Source: an uncultured Actinomycetes bacterium
GTDB lineage: Bacteria > Actinomycetota > UBA4738 > CALAEC01
Reading direction: 5' to 3'
DNA length: 34,419 bases
Assembly (NCBI GenBank): GCA_937890785.1
Contig: CALAEC010000051.1
Span: forward strand, 1 to 34,419
How positions within the stretch are numbered: position 1 is the first letter of the stretch; every line of letters starts with the position of its first letter. This document shows, piece by piece, positions 29,158 through 34,419 of this stretch. Made by a program: the position numbers and the translations under genes. The notes beneath the pieces were generated by a model. It ran no database searches. It was given only the letters and a program-made list of their open reading frames with translations, and was not told the DNA's origin.

Positions 29158-30032
29158 TACAGCTCCTCGGCGAAGTCGCCCGACCGGCGGAAGAACAGCC
29201 GCCAGGTCACGTACAGGAGCGCCGTGGAGACGAGTCCCAGCGCGATCAGCCGCAGCCCGTACCAGGTGAGCCCCGGCGCGGGGAGCTGGGCGAGGGTCCG
29301 GTCGGAGACCCCCCCGTAGATCGCTCGCTGAAACCCCATCACGATGTTGGCCATGGGGTTCAGCAAGTAGAGGTTGAACCCGGTCTCCCCCAGTCGCTCC
29401 GAAACGAACGAGGTCGGGTAGACGATCGGGGTCGACCAGAACCACGCCAGCAGGGCCAGCTCCACCAGGTGCCCCGTGTCCCGGTAGCGCACGTTCCACG
29501 CGGCGGCGGCGAACCCGAGCGCCGCAGTGAACAGCAGGAGCACCCCCAGAGCCAGGGGCAGGAGCAGCACCCCCCGGTGGATCAGGGGGTACCCGAAGAT
29601 CACCAGGAACGCCACCAGCACCAGGAACTGGAAGAAGAAGTTGACGAGCTGGGCCCGGATCGAGGCCAGCGGCAGCATCTCGTGAGGGAAGGCCACCTTG
29701 GCCACCAGATTCGCGCCTCCGACGATCGAGGTCGTGGCCCCCGCCATGCCGGTGGAGAACAGCGTCCACGGGAGAAGCCCCGACAGCAGATACACGGGGA
29801 AGCTCGGCGTGCGGGCGGGGATGAAGTAGGTGAACACGACGTAGAACACGACGAGGTACAGGAGCGGGTTCAGCATCGACCAGGCCACGCCGAGGGCCGA
29901 GGACTTGTACTTGACCCGGAGCTCCTTGCTGGCCAGGTTGGCCAGGATCTCCCGGCTCTGCCACAGCTCCCCGAGGCGCTGGAACAGCCGCAGCCTGGGC
30001 GGCTCGTTGGTCCGAACCAGCACGTCATGCAT
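29157..30032 (-). CDS. wzm: Polysaccharide ABC-2 exporter permease
   Basis: LASKELRVKYKSSALGVAWSMLNPLLYLVVFYVVFTYFI...NVRYRDTGHLVELALLAWFWSTPIVYP...LNPMANIVMGFQRAIYG. Confidence 0.93.
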   Translation of the reverse strand: MHDVLVRTNEPPRLRLFQRLGELWQSREILANLASKELRVKYKSSALGVAWSMLNPLLYLVVFYVVFTYFIPARTPSFPVYLLSGLLPWTLFSTGMAGATTSIVGGANLVAKVAFPHEMLPLASIRAQLVNFFFQFLVLVAFLVIFGYPLIHRGVLLLPLALGVLLLFTAALGFAAAAWNVRYRDTGHLVELALLAWFWSTPIVYPTSFVSERLGETGFNLYLLNPMANIVMGFQRAIYGGVSDRTLAQLPAPGLTWYGLRLIALGLVSTALLYVTWRLFFRRSGDFAEEL

Positions 30033-30858
30033 CCGACAGCACCCTTTCGATCGCCTCGTCCAGCGGTGGCATCGGCGGGACTCCGGTCCCGCTCAGCACC
30101 ACGCTGGCCAGTGACGAGTTCGCCGGGCGAGGAGCCGGCCGCCCCACCTCGTCGGCCTTCTGGGCCACGACCTCGCCGGGCAGACCGCCGGCGCGCTTCG
30201 CCCTGACCAGGACATCGTGCCACGTCGTGGGCTCGGGGCCGGCCAGGTGAACGATCCCGCGCACGTCGGATCCGATCAGCGGGAGAAGCCGCTCGGCCAG
30301 GTGGACCACGTGGGTGGGGCTCCCCACCTGGTCGACGATCCCGCCGATCTCCTCGCCCGCCCTGAGCCGGCGGACCGCGCCGGAGAGGAAGTCACTCCCG
30401 GAGCCGAACACCCAGGCGGTCCGGACGATCAGGAGATCGGGGGCGGCCGCCTCGGCGGCGCGCTCGCCGGCAAGCTTCGTCCATCCGTACATCGAGAGCG
30501 GGTTGGGCCGGTCGCGCTCGTCGTACGTCGCTCCCTTCTCGCCGTCGAACACGTAGTCGGTCGAGATGGCCACCAGCCGCGCGCCCGAGCGCCGGGCGGC
30601 CACCGCCACGTTGAACGAGCCCAGCACGTTCGTCTCGGCGGCCCGGGCCGGCTCGGCCTCGCAGCCGTCGACCGAGGTCATCGCGGCGCAGTGCAGGATG
30701 ACCTCGGGCTCGAGGGGCACCAGCGCCCGGATCACGGCGTCGTGGTCGCGGACGTCGAGGTCGGCGCGAGCGAAGCCGTGCACCTCGTGCGCCCCCGAGG
30801 CCGTGGCCACGAACGCCCGCCCCAGCCCGCCTCCCGCACCGGTCACGGCGATCCTCAT
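30025..30858 (-). CDS. rmlD: dTDP-4-dehydrorhamnose reductase
   Basis: MRIAVTGAGGGLGRAFV...DLDVRDHDAV...STDYVFDGEKGATYDERDRPNPLSMYGWTKLAGE...RTAWVFGSGSDF. Confidence 0.95.
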   Translation of the reverse strand: MRIAVTGAGGGLGRAFVATASGAHEVHGFARADLDVRDHDAVIRALVPLEPEVILHCAAMTSVDGCEAEPARAAETNVLGSFNVAVAARRSGARLVAISTDYVFDGEKGATYDERDRPNPLSMYGWTKLAGERAAEAAAPDLLIVRTAWVFGSGSDFLSGAVRRLRAGEEIGGIVDQVGSPTHVVHLAERLLPLIGSDVRGIVHLAGPEPTTWHDVLVRAKRAGGLPGEVVAQKADEVGRPAPRPANSSLASVVLSGTGVPPMPPLDEAIERVLSDA

Positions 30859-31805
30859 GCCCGGCCTCCACGCCGGTCCGGGTGGTCGCGGAACCACGTC
30901 ACGGTCTCCTCGAGGCCGCGCTCGAACGGCACGTCCGGCACCCACTCGAGACCGCGCAGGCGGTCCCACACCATGGAGTACCGGAAGTCGTGTCCCGGGC
31001 GGTCATCGACGAACGTGATCAGGTCCGGAGGGGCGTCGGTGAGGCGGCAGATGGCCTCGGCCAGCTCGAGGTTCGGGACCTCGTGCCCGCCGCCCCCGTT
31101 GTAGATCTCCCCGGGCTTACCCCGCCGGACCACGGTGACCACCGCTCGGGCGAAGTCCCTCACGTGGAGCCATTCCCGGCGGTTGGACCCGTCGCCATAG
31201 ACGGGCAGGGGTCGGCCCTCCAGCGCCGCGATCGTGAACGTGGGGATGGCCTTCTCGGGGTGCTGGCGAGGGCCGTAGGCGTTCGGCCCGCGGAAGATCC
31301 GGACGTCCATCCCGTACGTGCGGTGGTACGACCGACACAGGAGGTCGGCTCCGGCCTTGGTGGCCGAGTAGGGGTTGTTCGGCTGCAGCGGGCTCTCCTC
31401 GGTGAAGGCCCCCTCGGGCGTGGAGCCGTACACCTCGTCGGTGGAGACCTGGACCATCGCCACGTCGTGGCGGCGGCACGCGTCAAGGATCGTCAGCGTG
31501 CCCTGGACGTTCGTCACCGCGAACGGCCGAGCGTCGCCGATCGAGCGGTCCACGAACGACTCGGCCGCGAAGTTGACCACCAGGTCGGCATCCTTCACCA
31601 GCGGGTCGACCGCTTCGGCCTCGACGATGTCACCGAGGACGAAGCGGAACCGCTCCTCCTCGCCGAGGTGGGCCACGTTCTCCTTCGTGCCCGCGTAGGT
31701 CAGCGCATCGAGGACGGAGACCCGGGCGTCGGCCTCCTCCTCCAGCAGGCGGTCCACGAAGTGCGAGCCGATGAACCCGGCTCCCCCGGTGACGAGGACG
31801 TTCAC
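30855..31805 (-). CDS. rmlB: dTDP-glucose 4,6-dehydratase
   Basis: VNVLVTGGAGFIGSHFVDRLL...NFAAESFVDRSI...QVSTDEVYGSTPEGAFTEESPLQPNNPYSATKAGADLLCRSYHRTYGMDVRIFRGPNAYGPRQHPEKAIP. Confidence 0.95.
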   Translation of the reverse strand: MNVLVTGGAGFIGSHFVDRLLEEEADARVSVLDALTYAGTKENVAHLGEEERFRFVLGDIVEAEAVDPLVKDADLVVNFAAESFVDRSIGDARPFAVTNVQGTLTILDACRRHDVAMVQVSTDEVYGSTPEGAFTEESPLQPNNPYSATKAGADLLCRSYHRTYGMDVRIFRGPNAYGPRQHPEKAIPTFTIAALEGRPLPVYGDGSNRREWLHVRDFARAVVTVVRRGKPGEIYNGGGGHEVPNLELAEAICRLTDAPPDLITFVDDRPGHDFRYSMVWDRLRGLEWVPDVPFERGLEETVTWFRDHPDRRGGRA

Positions 31806-32266
31806 TTGAAGACGATGTCCCAGCTGTAGGGGATGTCCGGGGTGTTCCACTCGGCCCGGTGCTCGTCCGGGTTCTGGTAGTCGTACGGCTCGCTGGGGAT
31901 GTTGATCACCAGCGCCTCCTCGGGCGAGATGCACTTCCAGCCGTGGTAGGTCCCGGCCGGAACCTTCACCAGCTGCTGGTTGTGGTCCCCGATGAAGTAC
32001 TCCTTCAGCATGCCTCGGGTCGGTGACTCCTCGCGAGCGTCGTAGATCACCAGCTTCACCATGCCGCGGACGCACGCGAAGAAGTCGTCCTGCACCTTGT
32101 GGAGGTGCCATCCCTTGACCACGCCGGGATAGGTCGTGGACAGGTAGACCTGCCCGAACCGATCGAACCCTTCGTCGTCCCGGCGAAGGATCTCCATCAG
32201 CCGCCCTCGCTCGTCGGGGAGGACCGTGAGATCCTTCACCCACACGCCGTCGATCTCGTCTGCCAC
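31802..32266 (-). CDS. rmlC: dTDP-4-dehydrorhamnose 3,5-epimerase-like cupin protein
   Basis: LTVLPDERGRLMEILRRDDEGFDRFGQVYLSTTYPGVVKGWHLHKVQDDFFACVRGMVKLVIYDAREESPT...VPAGTYHGWKCIS; between rmlB and a glycosyltransferase. Confidence 0.9.
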   Translation of the reverse strand: MADEIDGVWVKDLTVLPDERGRLMEILRRDDEGFDRFGQVYLSTTYPGVVKGWHLHKVQDDFFACVRGMVKLVIYDAREESPTRGMLKEYFIGDHNQQLVKVPAGTYHGWKCISPEEALVINIPSEPYDYQNPDEHRAEWNTPDIPYSWDIVFK

Positions 32267-32325
32267 CGGGCTTCTCCTGGGTTCCTGACCTGCGGGTTTC
32301 GGTTCCGGAGTCTAACAGGCGGGGG

Positions 32326-33483
32326 TCAGCGGCCGGCCCGGTGGAACACCTCGGCGTGGGCCCGGGCGGCGTCGTCCCAGTCGAACTCGCGGATCCGCTC
32401 CCGTCCGGCCTCGCGAAGGCCCTCGACGAGGTCGTCGTCGGTGACGACCCGGTCGAGGCCTTCTGCGATGGCGTCTTCATCGCGGGGATCGACGAGGACC
32501 GCCGCGTTCCCGGCCACCTCAGGCATCGAGGACACGCTCGAGGTCACCACCGGCGTGCCCGCGGCCATCGCCTCGAGGATCGGGAAGCCGAACCCCTCGT
32601 ACAAGGACGGGAACGCCAGGGCCCGAGCCCCCGTGAGGAGGGCCACCTTGTCACGGTGGCCGACGTAGCCGGTGAGCGTGACCCGCCGGCGACCGCCGGC
32701 GGGGAGCGCTTCGAGCGTGCGCTCCAGCTCGGTACGCCCCTCGGGGTTCCAAGGCACGGAGGAGCCCGCGATGACGAGCCCGGCATCGTCGGAGCACCGC
32801 GACCACGACCGCACCAGCGCCGGGAGGTTCTTCCGCGGCTCCAGCCCGCCGAGGAACAGGAGGTAGGGCCCCTCGATGCCGTGCCTGCGGCGGATCCGCT
32901 CGACCTCCTCGGGCGGCGCCGGGCGGAACCGTTCGGCGTCGATACCGTGATGGATCACCGTGACCCGCTCGGGGTCGACCGGGTACAGCTCGAAGAGATC
33001 CCGGCGGGTGGCTTCGGAGGGCGTCACGATCTCCGCAGCCTGCCGCACGGCTCGATCGAGCCGAGCCAGCCACCGCCGGGTGGCCAGGGGGGCCGTCCGG
33101 GGCTCGAGCCGGAACGCCAGGTCGTGGATCGTCACCACGAGGCGCCGGCTGGCCGTCGGCGGCGAGACGAAGTTCGGAGCGAACAGCACGTCGAACCGCG
33201 TCAGCCACTCCAGACGCGGAAGCTCCCATCGCATCGACGTCCGCTCGAACCAGGTGGCCGGGATCGGAGCCCACCGCTCGACGAGGCCCGGAACGCGGGG
33301 AAACGACCGCCGGCCCCACCGCCACGGCCGGATGCCCCGCTTCGCGTTCAGGTACCAGGCCATGTACGTGCCGTCCGGATCGACTCCCGGCAGGCGCAGG
33401 ATCAGCTCGCGGGCATAGTGTCCGACCCCGGTCATCCCGGCCGACACGGCCGGCCGCGCGTCGATGGCGATCCGGAGGGTCAG
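32326..33483 (-). CDS. Family-4 glycosyltransferase (likely CTG start)
   Basis: LTLRIAIDARPAVSAGMTGVGHYARELILRL...YLLFLGGLEPRKNLPALVRSWSR...LTGYVGHRDKVALLTGARALAFPSLYEGFGFPILEAMAAGTPVVTSSVSSMPEVAGNAAVLVDP. Confidence 0.92.
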   Translation of the reverse strand: MTLRIAIDARPAVSAGMTGVGHYARELILRLPGVDPDGTYMAWYLNAKRGIRPWRWGRRSFPRVPGLVERWAPIPATWFERTSMRWELPRLEWLTRFDVLFAPNFVSPPTASRRLVVTIHDLAFRLEPRTAPLATRRWLARLDRAVRQAAEIVTPSEATRRDLFELYPVDPERVTVIHHGIDAERFRPAPPEEVERIRRRHGIEGPYLLFLGGLEPRKNLPALVRSWSRCSDDAGLVIAGSSVPWNPEGRTELERTLEALPAGGRRRVTLTGYVGHRDKVALLTGARALAFPSLYEGFGFPILEAMAAGTPVVTSSVSSMPEVAGNAAVLVDPRDEDAIAEGLDRVVTDDDLVEGLREAGRERIREFDWDDAARAHAEVFHRAGR

Positions 33484-34419
33484 AACACCTCGACCTGGGA
33501 CTGGTCGCCGAGCATCAGACGGTACGCTGCGGGACGGGCCCGGCCGCGGCGAACCTCGACGTCCTTGCCCAGCAGCGACTGGGCCATGCCCCGGACGTCC
33601 TCGAGTCGGCACCGCTCCATGACGATCGAGTCCTCGACCTCGCTGGCCACCACGGCGCAGTCCTCGTAGATCGAGGCGTTCGGGCCCACCAGCGAGTCCT
33701 CCACGATCGTGCCCCGGCCGATGATCGCCGGGCCGCGGACCACCGACCGCGTCACCTTGGCACCGTCCTCCACCACCACTCGCCCGACGATCCGAGACGG
33801 CCCGTCGACCTCACCGTCCACGCGCGGCTCGAGCCGGGACAGCATCATCCGGTTCGCCTCGAGCAGGTCCTCGAGCTTGCCGGTGTCCTTCCACCACCCG
33901 GTGACCATCTCGGCCCGGACCGTGCGGCCGGCGTCGATCATCGCCTGGATCGAGTCCGTGATCTCGAGCTCGCCCCGCCAGGATGGCTCGACGCTGTCGA
34001 TCGCCTCATGCACCGTCCGGTCGAACAGGTACACGCCGACCAGCGCCAGGTCGGAGATCCGCTCCTTCGGCTTCTCGACGAGCCGGACCACGCGGTCCCC
34101 CTCGAGCACGGCCACCCCGAACCGCTCCGGCTCGCGGACCTTGGCCAAGAAGATCTGCGCGTTCGGCGTGTGCCGCTCGAACCTCTGGACGAAGCCGGTG
34201 ATCCCCTCGAGGAGCACGTTGTCGCCGAGGTACATCACGAAGTCGTCGTCACCGAGGAAGTCCCGGGCCACGATGACCGCGTGCGCCAGCCCCAGCGGCT
34301 CGTCCTGCGGGATGTAGGTGATCGACAGCCCCCACCGGGACCCATCGCCGCACGCGGCCTCGACCTCGGCGGCGGTGTGGCCGACCACGATCCCCACCTC
34401 GCGGATCCCGGCCTCGGCG
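33480..34419 (-). CDS. rmlA: Glucose-1-phosphate thymidylyltransferase, long form with beta-helix tail (5' end outside window)
   Basis: GIREVGIVVGHTAAEVEAACGDGSRWGLSITYIPQDEPLGLAHAVIVARDFLGDDDFVMYLGDNVLLEGI...GVYLFDRTVHEAIDSVEPSWRGELEITDSIQAMIDAG...WWKDTGKLEDLLEANR. Confidence 0.94.
   Translation of the reverse strand, partial: AEAGIREVGIVVGHTAAEVEAACGDGSRWGLSITYIPQDEPLGLAHAVIVARDFLGDDDFVMYLGDNVLLEGITGFVQRFERHTPNAQIFLAKVREPERFGVAVLEGDRVVRLVEKPKERISDLALVGVYLFDRTVHEAIDSVEPSWRGELEITDSIQAMIDAGRTVRAEMVTGWWKDTGKLEDLLEANRMMLSRLEPRVDGEVDGPSRIVGRVVVEDGAKVTRSVVRGPAIIGRGTIVEDSLVGPNASIYEDCAVVASEVEDSIVMERCRLEDVRGMAQSLLGKDVEVRRGRARPAAYRLMLGDQSQVEVF

Overview
High-GC, almost certainly actinobacterial chromosome segment, gene-dense and mostly minus-strand. 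From left to right: secA (5' part), MFS transporter, NarL-type response regulator, short HPF/RaiA, a 290-nt non-coding gap, comF-type phosphoribosyltransferase, unknown beta-rich protein, ahcY, purine nucleoside phosphorylase, PGI/PMI isomerase, Trm112-like protein, manB-type phosphomannomutase, zinc-ribbon protein, DUF6788-like and DUF3499-like proteins, L,D-transpeptidase, DUF5719-like protein, giant membrane GT2, Lys/Arg-rich histone-tail-like protein, whiB, and an F420 cluster (fbiC on minus, cofD/fbiA and fbiB on plus). These are followed by a DUF3105-like protein, a SpoIID/LytB protein, and a surface-polysaccharide locus (NDP-sugar pyrophosphorylase, glycosyltransferases, Wzm/Wzt ABC exporter, rmlD/B/C/A). 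No mobile element, CRISPR array, tRNA or rRNA was recognised. The most interesting signals are non-coding: (1) a structured gap between comF and hpf/raiA in the classic position of the raiA-motif ncRNA; (2) a compact candidate sRNA with its own promoter and terminator between the L,D-transpeptidase and DUF3499 genes; (3) a shared palindrome upstream of whiB and the DUF3499 gene; (4) repeated -10 hexamers 6-9 nt before start codons, suggesting leaderless transcription, including a symmetric 42-bp divergent promoter between fbiC and cofD.
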